NCBI GenBank assembly: GCA_013416435.1
Contig: JACCEN010000004.1
Span: 124,001 to 188,000, forward strand
Length of the DNA stretch: 64,000 bases
Reading direction: 5' to 3'
From: Alcaligenaceae bacterium
GTDB lineage: Bacteria; Pseudomonadota; Gammaproteobacteria; Burkholderiales; Burkholderiaceae_B
Shown here: positions 8,877 through 18,136 of the stretch, in pieces
How positions within the stretch are numbered: position 1 is the stretch's first letter
Layout: every line of letters begins with the position of its first letter
Position numbers and translations under genes: made by a program
The notes under the pieces: generated by a model
The model's database searches: none
The model's input: the letters and a program-made list of their open reading frames with translations, nothing else
What the model was told of the DNA's origin: nothing

Positions 8877-10268
8877 ATGCCTCGTGATGATCATCGGGCC
8901 GTACATGCAACACCCGTCCCCATCAACGAGGGCGTCACCGAGGCAAGCTCACCCAAGCAGCTGCTTGGAACGATAGACGTCATTGCCATTATCACAGGCA
9001 TCGTCATAGGCGCCGGCATATTCAGCGCACCTGCCCTGGTCGCCGCCAATTCTTCCAGCGTCACCCAGATGATGGCTGCGTGGGTGCTGGGCGGCCTGAT
9101 CTCCCTGGGAGGCGCGCTGTGCTACGCGGAGCTTTCAACCACCCACCCCAGCGCCGGCGGCGAATACCATTTCCTGCGGCTGGCCTTTGGCCACAGAGTC
9201 AGTTTCCTGTTTGCCTGGGCCCGACTCACCATCATTCCGACCGGGTCCATCGCCCTGCTGGGCTTCGTGTTCGGCGACTATGCCACCAAGCTCTATGAGC
9301 TCGGGCCGTACTCATCGGCCATCTATGCCGCTACCATGGTTTTGATGCTGACCGCGTTGAATGTGGTCGGCTTGAAATCGGGCAAGACCACGCAAAATAT
9401 CTTGACCATGCTCGAGGTGCTGGGCGTGGTGCTGATCATCGGCGTCGGGTTCTGGTATGCGCCGCCAACGTCCGGGCTGCCAGACTGGGGCGATGCCGGC
9501 AATGTTTCGAACTGGGGGCTGGTTCTGATCTTCGTCATGCTTACCTACGGTGGCTGGAACGAGGCCGCCTACGTCTCCGCTGAAGTCCTCGGGCCGGGCA
9601 AGAACCTGCCCCGGGCCCTGGCGATCAGCCTGGCCTTGATTACCACCCTGTATTTCCTGGTGAATTGGGCGTATCTCAGCGTGCTCGGATTGCCCGCGCT
9701 CGGCCAATCGAACACCATTGCGGCAGACATGATGCAGATTGCGCTGGGTCCGGCCGGCGCCGGCATCGTCGCCACGCTGATCGCCGTGTCGGCACTGACG
9801 TCCGCTAACGCGACCATACTTACCGGCGCCCGCACCGGTTTCGCATTTGGACGCAATTCCAGCTTGTTCTCCGCTTTGGGGCACTGGCATCCCGAGCGCA
9901 ATGCCCCGGTCCGCGCGCTGTGGGTGCAAGCGGCCATCGTGCTCGGCCTGATCCTGGTCGGGGCACTGACCCGCAGTGGATTCGCCACCATGGTGGAATA
10001 CACCGCCCCGGTCTTCTGGCTTTTCTTCGTGCTGACGGGCGTGGCGCTTTTCGTGCTGCGCCGCAAGTTCCCAGACCGGGTCCGGCCATATAGCGTCCCA
10101 CTGTACCCGCTGTTGCCGCTCATCTTCTGCGCCACCAGCGCCTACCTTCTGTATGCCAGCGTCCGCCATACCGGCATCGGCGCCCTGGTCGGCCTGTCGG
10201 TGCTGGCCGTGGGCGCGCTGCTGCTACTGCTTACGCGCTCTTCATCCAATCCGGTAACGTCGTCGTAG
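8877..10268 (+). CDS. APC-family amino-acid permease
   Basis: 463 residues with about 12 hydrophobic segments. The first helix carries the APC substrate-binding loop GIVIGAGIF near residue 42. I start at the ATG encoding MPRDDHRAVHAT because AGGAGA is seven bases upstream; the longer frame adds an unlikely 21-residue leader. A TATTAT -10-like element lies at 8800-8805. It is divergent from one exported methyltransferase gene and followed 32 bases later by its paralogue, so the three may act together. Substrate unknown. Confidence 0.85.
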   Translation: MPRDDHRAVHATPVPINEGVTEASSPKQLLGTIDVIAIITGIVIGAGIFSAPALVAANSSSVTQMMAAWVLGGLISLGGALCYAELSTTHPSAGGEYHFLRLAFGHRVSFLFAWARLTIIPTGSIALLGFVFGDYATKLYELGPYSSAIYAATMVLMLTALNVVGLKSGKTTQNILTMLEVLGVVLIIGVGFWYAPPTSGLPDWGDAGNVSNWGLVLIFVMLTYGGWNEAAYVSAEVLGPGKNLPRALAISLALITTLYFLVNWAYLSVLGLPALGQSNTIAADMMQIALGPAGAGIVATLIAVSALTSANATILTGARTGFAFGRNSSLFSALGHWHPERNAPVRALWVQAAIVLGLILVGALTRSGFATMVEYTAPVFWLFFVLTGVALFVLRRKFPDRVRPYSVPLYPLLPLIFCATSAYLLYASVRHTGIGALVGLSVLAVGALLLLLTRSSSNPVTSS

Positions 10269-10300
10269 CCTTGCGTCTTTCCTCTCTCCAAGGAGCCATC

Positions 10301-10867
10301 ATGAAGCATACGCTAAGTGTCCTCGCCGTATCTCTGGGACTGGGCCTCACCGCCCTGCCGCCTCCCACGCAGGCGCAAACGTCGCAAGGCGCCACCACCC
10401 AGGCAACACGCGAACCGGACGTCATTTATGTTCCCACGCCGCAGGAAGTCGTCGATGCAATGCTCGACGTGGCCAAAGTCGGCCCCGGCGATGTGCTCTA
10501 CGACCTGGGATCGGGCGACGGGCGCATACCCGTAACCGCGGCGAAGCGGCATGGCACGCGCGGCGTAGGCATAGACATCGACCCGACCCGCATCAAAGAG
10601 GCCCGCGCAAACGCCGAGCAGCAAGGCGTCAGCGACAAGGTCACTTTCATAGAAGGCGACCTGTTCGAACAGGATTTGTCGAAGGCGACCGTCATCAGCC
10701 TGTACCTCTTGCCCACGCTGAACATGCGACTACGCCCCACGCTGCTCAAGCTCAAGCCCGGCACCCGCATCGTCTCCCATGCTTTCGACATGGGCGATTG
10801 GGAACCCGATCAGACTTTGATCGTGAACCAGAAGCGCATCTACTTTTGGACCGTGCCGAAGCCGTGA
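10301..10867 (+). CDS. Exported class I SAM-methyltransferase-fold protein (short paralogue)
   Basis: 188 residues. Signal peptide MKHTLSVLAVSLGLGLTALPPPTQA, with AAGGAG before the ATG. Motif I DVLYDLGSGDGRIPVTAAKR is near residue 64, motif II GVGIDIDPTR follows, and the SLYLLPTLNMRLRPTLLKL block matches the paralogue at 7839-8681. It ends at the core, lacking the roughly 85-residue extension of the longer copy. Probably cotranscribed with the upstream permease (32-base gap). Function unknown. Confidence 0.75.
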   Translation: MKHTLSVLAVSLGLGLTALPPPTQAQTSQGATTQATREPDVIYVPTPQEVVDAMLDVAKVGPGDVLYDLGSGDGRIPVTAAKRHGTRGVGIDIDPTRIKEARANAEQQGVSDKVTFIEGDLFEQDLSKATVISLYLLPTLNMRLRPTLLKLKPGTRIVSHAFDMGDWEPDQTLIVNQKRIYFWTVPKP

Positions 10868-10880
10868 CGGTTCGATTGCC

Positions 10881-10893
10881 GGGGTCTGACCCC
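10881..10893. repeat. Palindromic repeat, half unit
   Basis: One GGGGTCTGACCCC element, extended by flanking bases into a CCGGGG...CCCCGG-type stem. It sits in the 31-base junction of two convergent genes, so it may serve as a bidirectional terminator. Confidence 0.8.
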
Positions 10894-10898
10894 CGGCT

Positions 10899-11471
10899 TC
10901 AACGAGCGGCGCGCCGCTCCGCGGCCCACTTCTTGACGGCCGCCAACGTGTTTTCAACGTGATTGTCCGGGTCGCGGCTGCTGAACTCGTAATAGATTTT
11001 GCCATCCGGGGTGATGACATAGGAAATGCGGTCGGCTCTGTCGGGCCGATACGCCATTCTTGCGTCGTAAGCCCCGATGACACTGGCGTCTGCGTCTGCG
11101 GCTACGGCGAACTTGCTGCGGCAGGCACTTACGGAAAACTTCTTCAAGGTCTCGATGTCGTCGGCCGACACACCGAGCACCGTTGCGCCGTACTGCCGGT
11201 ATTCGTCCACGGCTTCCGCAAAATTATGCGCTTCTATGGTGCAGCCGCTGGTAAAGGCCGCAGGGTAAAAATACAAGACGACGGGCCCTTGCTTCAAGGC
11301 CTCGCGCATGGAAAAGTCGAATACTTCGCCGCCCAGGGCAGCCTGCAAGGAAAAGGCAGGCGCGGGGCTGCCCGTCGGCAGCGCCGCATGGGCGGCCGGC
11401 GACTGGAAGGCAAAGGCCGCCAGCCCAAGCGCCATGCCACGCAACACCGGCACGAATCGAAAAGTGTTCAT
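10899..11471 (-). CDS. Exported peroxiredoxin (Bcp/AhpC-TSA type)
   Basis: 190 residues. Signal peptide about 1-29 (GMALGLAAFAFQSPAAHA). The thioredoxin-fold motif FYPAAFTSGCTIEAHNFAE holds the peroxidatic cysteine in the FTxGCTxE context, and a second cysteine (SVSACRSKF) about 38 residues on may be the resolving one. It reduces peroxides in the periplasm, with an unidentified electron donor. I start at MNTFRFVPVLRG because GGAG lies eight bases upstream; the longer frame would bury the signal peptide. Confidence 0.85.
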   Translation of the reverse strand: MNTFRFVPVLRGMALGLAAFAFQSPAAHAALPTGSPAPAFSLQAALGGEVFDFSMREALKQGPVVLYFYPAAFTSGCTIEAHNFAEAVDEYRQYGATVLGVSADDIETLKKFSVSACRSKFAVAADADASVIGAYDARMAYRPDRADRISYVITPDGKIYYEFSSRDPDNHVENTLAAVKKWAAERRAAR

Positions 11472-11708
11472 GAGGAGCTCCGAAGAGGATGTGGTCGGCA
11501 CGGCATGCCGGGTGCGCATCGAATGCGCCGTCAGCGAGGCTGCGTCGGCTCAAACCATGGTCCATGGTGAATTATCGGAGCAAGTCCCGGCTTATACAAC
11601 CACCAAGTTTCATTTGCGGACTCCCAGGATGGCGCCCGCCGCCGCACTCGCGGCCTATCAAAACGCTATGATCTCTTTTTTGCAGCCATCCGGCAGATAG
11701 TTTCTCCT

Positions 11709-12548
11709 ATGATCATCCCGTTTCAGACCCTGGCCTGCCCGCTGGATGGTGCAGCGCTGCAGCGCCACGGAAATATATGGAAATGCGCAGCGGGCCATTG
11801 CTTCGACGTTGCCGGCCAGGGCTATGTCAATCTTCTGCCCGTGCAGAACAAGCGATCACGCGATCCCGGCGATAGCAAGGAGATGGTGGCGGCGCGGCGC
11901 CGGTTTCTGGACTCCGGCGCTTACGACCCGATCGCCCAAGCCGTGAGCCGGCATGCTTTGCTGGGCCTGCCTTCCGGCGCGAGTGTCAGTTGCCTGGATG
12001 CAGGCTGCGGAGAGGGCCATTACCTGCGGAATCTGGCCCTCGGCGCCGTAGCAGGCATGAAACTGAGCCTGGTGGGGCTGGATATCTCGAAGTGGGCGGT
12101 GCAGTCGGCCGCCAAGCGGGACAAGCAGACAACCTGGCTGGTAGGCAGCAACGCCAACCTTCCCATACAGTCTGGCACCGTGGACAGGCTGCTTTGCATG
12201 TTCGGTTTTCCGGTCTACCCCGAATTCGCCCGGGTGCTCAGGCCGGGCGGACAACTGCTGCAAGTCGATGCCGGATCATTACACCTGCGTGAATTACGCG
12301 AAATCATCTACCCCTCGATCAAACCCGAGCGCCCTGGCGGCAACGCCGACCCCGCCGCGTTCGAGCGTGTGGCCTCCGAAAGCCTGAGCTATACGCTGGC
12401 ATTGACGGATACGGCGCAAATCGCTGATTTGCTTGCCATGACCCCGCACCTGTACCGCGCGAGCGCCGAAGGCCTGGCCAGGGCCAAAGCCCTGACGAAA
12501 CTGGACGTGACGGTGGATGTGAGATTGACGAGGTATGTGAGGGTTTGA
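11709..12548 (+). CDS. rlmA: 23S rRNA (guanine-N1)-methyltransferase RlmA
   Basis: 279 residues, cytoplasmic. The N-terminal zinc-binding part (ACPLDG ... CAAGHCFD) is followed by the highly conserved GYVNLLPVQNKRSRDPGDS segment that identifies RlmA, enzyme of G745 methylation in E. coli 23S rRNA. The SAM motif CLDAGCGEGHYLRN is near residue 95. The gene ends just before a palindromic repeat cluster and converges with the HIT gene. Confidence 0.9.
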   Translation: MIIPFQTLACPLDGAALQRHGNIWKCAAGHCFDVAGQGYVNLLPVQNKRSRDPGDSKEMVAARRRFLDSGAYDPIAQAVSRHALLGLPSGASVSCLDAGCGEGHYLRNLALGAVAGMKLSLVGLDISKWAVQSAAKRDKQTTWLVGSNANLPIQSGTVDRLLCMFGFPVYPEFARVLRPGGQLLQVDAGSLHLRELREIIYPSIKPERPGGNADPAAFERVASESLSYTLALTDTAQIADLLAMTPHLYRASAEGLARAKALTKLDVTVDVRLTRYVRV

Positions 12549-12558
12549 AGGGGTCAAA

Positions 12559-12685
12559 GGGTCAGACCCCGTACGGGGTCTGACCCCATGGAGACCGATG
12601 CGTTGTGCGAGGGGTCAGACCCCGGAAACCGATTGAAGGGGTCAGACCCCATGCGAAGGGTCAGACCCCATGCGGGGTCTGACCC
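12559..12685. repeat. Palindromic repeat cluster (two full units, two half units)
   Basis: Full units at 12559-12587 (spacer GTAC) and 12658-12685 (spacer ATGC), half units GGGGTCAGACCCC at 12611-12623 and 12638-12650. It fills the junction between convergent rlmA and the HIT gene. Each half is a self-palindrome, so the RNA could form several alternative hairpins. Confidence 0.9.
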
Positions 12686-12691
12686 TCACTC

Positions 12692-13156
12692 CTAGCCGAG
12701 CGCACGCCGCAGGTGCTCGGACTGCTCCTGCAGCTCTTCCGCGGTGGCGCGTGGGGCGGGAGCGAAACTGAGGTCTTTCTGCTCGATATAGGCAGGCGAA
12801 GTGATGTCGGTCCGGCCTACCAAAGGCACGAGGTGCGCATGCACATGCGCAATGTCCGTGCCGGTAAAGACAAAACCGACGCGCTCCACATCGTGAATGC
12901 GCTTCATGGCCTTCGAGAACCGCTGCGCCAATTGCATCATGCCTGCGGCCAGCTCAGGCGGCAGGTCATCGAAATAGGCGTGGTGCCCGCGCGTTACGAT
13001 GAGCACATGACCGGGCCGTATCGGATTGATATCCAGGAAAGCCATGAAATCGTCGTCTTCGTGGACGATGGCGGCGGGGATCTCCTTGTTTGCGATGGCG
13101 CAGAAGATACAAGGCCCATGGGAGGGTTCGGATACGATGGGCTCGGCGGATGTCAT
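12692..13156 (-). CDS. HIT-family nucleotide hydrolase
   Basis: 154 residues, cytoplasmic. CIFCAIANKEIPA near residue 16 begins the fold, and the catalytic histidine triad HVHAHLVPL lies near residue 104. HIT proteins hydrolyse nucleoside phosphoramidates or dinucleoside polyphosphates; the specific substrate is not visible. It has an extended tail (EELQEQSEHLRRALG). A repeat cluster lies upstream between it and the divergent esterase gene. Confidence 0.88.
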   Translation of the reverse strand: MTSAEPIVSEPSHGPCIFCAIANKEIPAAIVHEDDDFMAFLDINPIRPGHVLIVTRGHHAYFDDLPPELAAGMMQLAQRFSKAMKRIHDVERVGFVFTGTDIAHVHAHLVPLVGRTDITSPAYIEQKDLSFAPAPRATAEELQEQSEHLRRALG

Positions 13157-13189
13157 GGTGGCGGACTCCAGGGACGGTGGTTGGGGGAG

Positions 13190-13244
13190 AGGTCAGACCC
13201 CATGCGGGGACTGACCCCGGCAATCCCGTTCGGGGTCAGTCCCC
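13190..13244. repeat. Palindromic repeat cluster, degenerate
   Basis: GGTCAGACCCC-ATGC-GGGGACTGACCCC at 13190-13218, followed by a half unit with GGGGTCAGTCCCC at 13232-13244. It is the only cluster lying between two divergent genes, so it may overlap their promoters. Confidence 0.8.
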
Positions 13245-13304
13245 AAGAAACCGTTATGATGCACGGGTAATCGTGATTTCGCACGCCATCTTTCGTACAA
13301 GCGC

Positions 13305-14576
13305 ATGACAAGCCATACCGTAAGCACCACGACACGCCAAGGAAAAGTCATAGGCCTGCACACCGGCCAAACGAACGTCTTCCGGGCGATTCCCTATGCC
13401 GCGCCGCCCGTCGGGCCTTTGCGTTTCGCTCCACCCTCTCCGCCCGCCGCCTACACCGAACTCGACTGCACCAGGCCCGGGCCGCTCGCACCTCAGCTGC
13501 CCTCCCGTCTCGAAGACGTCATGGGCCCGTTGAATCACCCCCAGTCCGAGGACTGCCTGCACCTGACGGTCTGGACGCCGGCGCTGGACAAGCGCAAGCG
13601 TCCCGTCGTGATCTGGCTGCACGGTGGCGCCTGGCAAAGCGGAGGCGGCGCTCCCGACTGGTACTCGGGCGAAAAGCTCGCGGCACTGGGCGATATCGTG
13701 GTGGTCGCGCCGAACTACCGGCTTGCCGCGCTGGGATGGCTTTATGTTCCCGGCGTGCCGGCCAACCTGGGCTTGCTGGACCAGGAAGCGGCCATTCAAT
13801 GGGTCGCCGAGAACATCGAAAGCTTTGGCGGCGACCCATCGGCCATCACACTCATGGGCCAGTCCGCCGGTGGCTCGTGCATTGCGGGGCTGTTGAGTCG
13901 CGAGCCTCTGTTCAGCCAGGCGATCCTTCAAAGCGCGTCGCTGGGCCGCGGCTTCCGGCCCGCGCACGAGGCAGCCCTGCTTGGGCAAAAAGTCCTGGAG
14001 GCGGCCGGCGCACGGAACCTCGAACAAGCGCGTGCGCTTCCCTATCACGAGCTGCTACAGGCCCAACGCGCACCCGCCGTCCTGGAAGCGCTCAAGAGCG
14101 ATGAAATTGGCCGGGCCCTGTTCTGCCCCGTCATAGATGGTGAGGTGATCGTCAACAGTATCGAAGAAATCCGCGAATGCAACGCCGGGAAAGCCGACAT
14201 CCTGATCGGATATACACGAAACGAGATGGCTGCCTTTCCGAACGTACAGATCAATGACGCCAGCCAGGCCGCGGGCGACCAGGTGTTCGGCGCCCCATCG
14301 CGAGACTGGGCGCAAGCGGCGCGCGAGCAAGGGCGGTCGGCATGGGTTTATCGATTCGATCATGCGCCGACCCAACGCTACGGGGCCTGCCACTGCATCG
14401 AGCTTCCCTTCGTTTTTGGCACCCTGGACGCATTCGGCGCCGCCCCCATGCTCGCCGGCACCACGGCGGACGACGCGGCACGCCTTACCGAGCGCATTCA
14501 ATCCAATTGGATAACATTCATACGGGACGGCTCAGTCGATTGGCCGCAATTCCCGCAAGTCGAAATTCTCGCCTGA
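13305..14576 (+). CDS. Type-B carboxylesterase
   Basis: 423 residues, no signal peptide. Family markers are SEDCLHLTVWTP near residue 78, the oxyanion-hole HGGAW near 106, the nucleophile elbow MGQSAGGS near 186, and GACHCIELPFVFG carrying the catalytic histidine near residue 363. It is shorter than the usual 490-550 residues. It hydrolyses carboxylic esters, natural substrate unknown. A Bug-family gene follows 27 bases downstream, suggesting uptake and hydrolysis of related compounds. Confidence 0.85.
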   Translation: MTSHTVSTTTRQGKVIGLHTGQTNVFRAIPYAAPPVGPLRFAPPSPPAAYTELDCTRPGPLAPQLPSRLEDVMGPLNHPQSEDCLHLTVWTPALDKRKRPVVIWLHGGAWQSGGGAPDWYSGEKLAALGDIVVVAPNYRLAALGWLYVPGVPANLGLLDQEAAIQWVAENIESFGGDPSAITLMGQSAGGSCIAGLLSREPLFSQAILQSASLGRGFRPAHEAALLGQKVLEAAGARNLEQARALPYHELLQAQRAPAVLEALKSDEIGRALFCPVIDGEVIVNSIEEIRECNAGKADILIGYTRNEMAAFPNVQINDASQAAGDQVFGAPSRDWAQAAREQGRSAWVYRFDHAPTQRYGACHCIELPFVFGTLDAFGAAPMLAGTTADDAARLTERIQSNWITFIRDGSVDWPQFPQVEILA

Positions 14577-14603
14577 GCCTGTTGAAACTTCCGGAGACGC
14601 ATC

Positions 14604-15566
14604 TTGCTCAAGAACGCCCTACGCTGTCTGATTGTCGCCGCCATGTCCTGCCTTGGCGCACCCGCTCTTGCGGCTTATCCCGAGAAACCGGTCACGATCA
14701 TCGTGTCGAATCCGCCGGGCGGCCCGGTGGACGTCATGCTGCGCATCGTCGCGAATCGGCTCAGTTCGAAATGGGGCCAGCCGGTAATCGTCGAGAACAA
14801 GCCGGGCGCCTCGGGCATCATCAGCACGCGCAGCATCGTCGAAGCGCCGGCCGACGGCTATACCTTGGGCATGGTCGTCGCATCCGCCGTCACGATCATG
14901 CCGTTCACGGTGAAGTCGCTTCCCTTCGATCCCGTCAAAGATCTCACTCCAATTTCCCTCGTCGCCCGTACGCCGTTCATATTCATCGTTTCCCGCGACA
15001 GTCCGTTCAAGACCTGGCAGGATTTTGTCGATGCGACCAAGGCGAGCGACGTATCCATCGGATCGTTTACCGTCGGCACGGCTTTTCACCTGGTATGGGA
15101 ACAGACCTCGCGGCGCGCGGGAATCACCGCCTTGTACGTACCCTCGTCGTCTTCGGGAAAGACGCAAAACGATTTGCTGGGCGGACAATTGGACATCGCC
15201 CTGGACGCTCCTTCCAGCGCCAAGGGCCTCATCGATGGCGGCCGGGTCCGGGCGTTGGCTATAACCAGTCCGGAGCGGTTTTCCGGCCTGCCCGACGTCC
15301 CCACACTGAATGAATCAGGGCTCGAAGGCTATTCATCGCAACCCTGGATCAGCCTCATGGGGCCCGCCGGGCTGCCGCGCGAACGGGTGATGGAAATTCA
15401 GCAAGCCCTTGCCGGCGTGCTCAAGGAACCCGCCCTGCAAGAACAACTGGCTACCCTGGGCATGATCCCCATCGGCAGCGGCCCGGAAGAATTGGCCAAG
15501 ACCATCGCCGACGACCGCGCCGCCATGGAGCCTTTGATCAAGGAACTGGATATCAAGCTGCAGTAA
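14604..15566 (+). CDS. Bug-family (TTT) periplasmic binding protein
   Basis: 320 residues from a TTG start with GGAG nine bases upstream. Signal peptide about 1-23 (ending APALAA). The mature start YPEKPVTIIVSNPPGGPVDVML and the EAPADGYTLGM loop are Bug hallmarks. It binds a small organic acid or similar ligand in the periplasm. No TctA/TctB membrane genes are near, as is common in Alcaligenaceae. Probably cotranscribed with the esterase gene. Confidence 0.88.
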   Translation: MLKNALRCLIVAAMSCLGAPALAAYPEKPVTIIVSNPPGGPVDVMLRIVANRLSSKWGQPVIVENKPGASGIISTRSIVEAPADGYTLGMVVASAVTIMPFTVKSLPFDPVKDLTPISLVARTPFIFIVSRDSPFKTWQDFVDATKASDVSIGSFTVGTAFHLVWEQTSRRAGITALYVPSSSSGKTQNDLLGGQLDIALDAPSSAKGLIDGGRVRALAITSPERFSGLPDVPTLNESGLEGYSSQPWISLMGPAGLPRERVMEIQQALAGVLKEPALQEQLATLGMIPIGSGPEELAKTIADDRAAMEPLIKELDIKLQ

Positions 15567-15584
15567 GCAAAGGCACGCGCCGCA

Positions 15585-16082
15585 TCACGCAACGGTGTCG
15601 GCGTCGCTCCGGGTCACGAAGATCAGTACCAGGATGAGCGTGGTGGAAAAACGGAAAGCCGATTCCAGTCCATTCCATTTCGACGACATCCACATGCCGA
15701 ACCACTCGCCGCCTACCGCCATGAAGCCGACTTGCCACAGCAGGAAACCGAGGGTGAGTCCGGCGACCGCGGTATTTTTGGATTTGTTGAAGCGTTCCGC
15801 CGGTGCCCGCACGCAGCGCAGCATGCGCCAGGCGCCAAGCCAGCAAATGGCCGCAGTCAGAGCCTCCAGCACGATGATGAGCATGTATGCGGCGTGCTGC
15901 GCCCAGGGATCGCCGATGGCGCGATAGGTGATCTTGGAGCCGGGGAAAACGGTGTCCATGGCAAGCACGTGCTGAACGAAAGCGAGATTGCTGCCGTAGT
16001 CCGTCATGTTGCCGAAAGCCACCAGCGAGACATAAAACGCCATCGCGGCGACCATCGACGACTTGGCATATCGACTTAGCAT
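15585..16082 (-). CDS. DUF2165 small integral membrane protein
   Basis: 165 residues with four hydrophobic segments. The loop GNMTDYGSNLAFVQHVLAMD and the GEWFGMWMSSKWNG motif are typical of DUF2165 proteins. Start at MLSRYAKSS, preceded by a G-rich CGGGGGGC. It converges with the Bug gene (18-base gap) and is divergent from the diguanylate cyclase. Function of the family unknown. Confidence 0.8.
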   Translation of the reverse strand: MLSRYAKSSMVAAMAFYVSLVAFGNMTDYGSNLAFVQHVLAMDTVFPGSKITYRAIGDPWAQHAAYMLIIVLEALTAAICWLGAWRMLRCVRAPAERFNKSKNTAVAGLTLGFLLWQVGFMAVGGEWFGMWMSSKWNGLESAFRFSTTLILVLIFVTRSDADTVA

Positions 16083-16181
16083 GGCATGCCCCCCGAAAAA
16101 TAAACTTTCGTTACAATACCACGCCATGCATGCCATAGAATCCTCTTCCATGTCTTTCCCGGCGCTCTGACAGAAATCCCC

Positions 16182-18074
16182 ATGTCCGTCTTCACTATGA
16201 CGCCCCGGCGCGCCAGGGCGCAACAACTCGCTCTCGGGACCATTCTGCTTGCGCTGGCTGCCATCGTCGTCGCGCATTTGTGGACGGAATACCGGCGCAT
16301 TCAGAAAAGCGAGGAAGAAAGGCTGGCGACGCAGTCCACCATCATCGCTCAGAATGTCGAACTGCATTTGGCCAGCACCAACCGGGCGCTGGAAGCGATA
16401 CTGGCCTATGCGCAAAACCAGGACGTGATGTCGCAAATCGCTTATCTGAAATCCATGGTGAGCGCCATGCCCGGCGTACGCAGCGCGGGCGTTCTCGACC
16501 ACACGGGGCGCCAGACCGCCTCCAACCGGCCCGAGAATATTGGATCAGGATTCAGCCATCGCGATTACTTCAAGACGGTGCAGCGGTCTCCCACCGCAAA
16601 GACCCTGTATGTATCGGCTCCCTATGTCAGTGTCTTGAACCTCTATTCCGTGAATTTGAGCCGCGCCATCGTCAAGCCGGACGGAAGCTTCAAAGGGCTT
16701 GTATATGCGACCTTGAATACCGAATACTTCGATACCCTGTTGAAGTCCGTCTTGTATGCGCCCGACATGTGGGCGGCCATCGTGCACTCCGACGGCGTCC
16801 ATTTTCTGCGGCGTCCCGACCATGTTGGAAGCGATCACGAGCTAAGCGGCGACAACGCGGTCTTCATGCGGCATCTGCACAGCGGCAGGCTCAGATCCAT
16901 CATATATGATCAATCGACGCCTCGGCACAACACGCAAGTCGTGGCGCTGCACACCGCACATGCCGCCCACCTGAACATGGACGAAGCCCTGATCATCGCC
17001 ACCGGGCGCGACACCAGCATGGTCTTCAGTCCATGGAAACGCCTTGCCCTGTCGGAAGTCGCCCTGTTCATACTGGTATCAGTTGCCGCGGTCGTCGGCC
17101 TGATCGTGTATCAGGTGCGCCAACGCCTTTTCGAAGAAAAAGAGGCCACGGCGCAGAAAGCGCTGCGCGCCAAAGACGAGGATTATCGCCTCATTGTGGA
17201 AGGCACGACCGACCTGGTGGTGAAGATGGACACGCAGGGCCACTATACCTATGTGAATCCCGCGTTCTGCGAACTGTACGGCGCCGCGCCGGCCGAACTG
17301 CTGGGCAGGCACTTCCTGAGCATCGGCGGCGAGGATGATCAGGACGCCGCCGGCATCCATCTGTCCGAAGTGCTCAACCCGCCCTACTTCGCCCGCTACC
17401 GGCAGCGCAGCAATACCGCAAAAGGCTTGCGCGACATCGAATGGCTGGCTCGCCCGTTGCGAGGCGATGGCGACGCTCCGCACGGAATCGTCAGCATAGG
17501 GCGCGACATCAGTCAGCACGTGGAAACCATGAGCAAGCTCGAACTGCTCGCCCATCGGGACGGTTTGACCAACCTGCCCAATCGCATGCATTTCATGGCG
17601 ACGGGCGATGCGGAGGTCCTTGCCGCCCGCCGCCATGGGCATCCGCTGTCCGTCATGATGCTCGACCTGGATCACTTCAAATCGATCAACGATACCCATG
17701 GCCATCATGCGGGCGACCAGGTCTTGAGAACCTTGAGCGGGATTCTGCACGCGGGCAACCGGATACAGGACGTCGCAGGCAGGCTGGGCGGCGAGGAGTT
17801 CGCCGTTCTGCTGCCGCATGCGAACCTTCACAATGCCTTGTCGATCGCCGAGCGTGTGCGCATCGCCATCTCGGAAACCGGCACGGTCACGGACAAGGGC
17901 GAAACCATCCGGTTCACGGCATCGATCGGCGTCGCCGAACTCCGCGACGGCATCGATGATTTCGAACGGCTGCTGCAACTGGCCGATGAAGGAATGTACG
18001 AGGCCAAGCGGGCTGGAAGGAACCGAGTCTGCAGCGTTCAATCGCTTGAGGGGTCAGACCCCTGCGGGGTCTGA
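16182..18074 (+). CDS. Membrane diguanylate cyclase, Cache-PAS-GGDEF
   Basis: 630 residues. TM1 is about 17-33, an extracytoplasmic sensor of Cache type lies between about 40 and 280, TM2 about 287-310, PAS about 330-445 and GGDEF about 455-620. Active site RLGGEEFAVLLP is intact, with an RxxD inhibitory site (RIQD) five residues upstream, so feedback inhibition by c-di-GMP is likely. It makes c-di-GMP from two GTP. The last residues GSDPCGV and the stop codon come from a palindromic repeat that overlaps the 3' end, so the native C-terminus has been altered. Confidence 0.92.
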   Translation: MSVFTMTPRRARAQQLALGTILLALAAIVVAHLWTEYRRIQKSEEERLATQSTIIAQNVELHLASTNRALEAILAYAQNQDVMSQIAYLKSMVSAMPGVRSAGVLDHTGRQTASNRPENIGSGFSHRDYFKTVQRSPTAKTLYVSAPYVSVLNLYSVNLSRAIVKPDGSFKGLVYATLNTEYFDTLLKSVLYAPDMWAAIVHSDGVHFLRRPDHVGSDHELSGDNAVFMRHLHSGRLRSIIYDQSTPRHNTQVVALHTAHAAHLNMDEALIIATGRDTSMVFSPWKRLALSEVALFILVSVAAVVGLIVYQVRQRLFEEKEATAQKALRAKDEDYRLIVEGTTDLVVKMDTQGHYTYVNPAFCELYGAAPAELLGRHFLSIGGEDDQDAAGIHLSEVLNPPYFARYRQRSNTAKGLRDIEWLARPLRGDGDAPHGIVSIGRDISQHVETMSKLELLAHRDGLTNLPNRMHFMATGDAEVLAARRHGHPLSVMMLDLDHFKSINDTHGHHAGDQVLRTLSGILHAGNRIQDVAGRLGGEEFAVLLPHANLHNALSIAERVRIAISETGTVTDKGETIRFTASIGVAELRDGIDDFERLLQLADEGMYEAKRAGRNRVCSVQSLEGSDPCGV

Positions 18075-18136
18075 CCCCATGAACTGCACAGACTCGACTG
18101 CGGGAGGGGGTCAGACCCCATCCGGGGTCTGACCCC
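18050..18136. repeat. Palindromic repeat cluster (two full units)
   Basis: Units at 18050-18078 (spacer TGC) and 18107-18136 (spacer ATCC). It lies between convergent genes and provides the C-terminal codons of both: the first unit encodes the end of the diguanylate cyclase, the second the end of the CMD protein. Confidence 0.9.
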
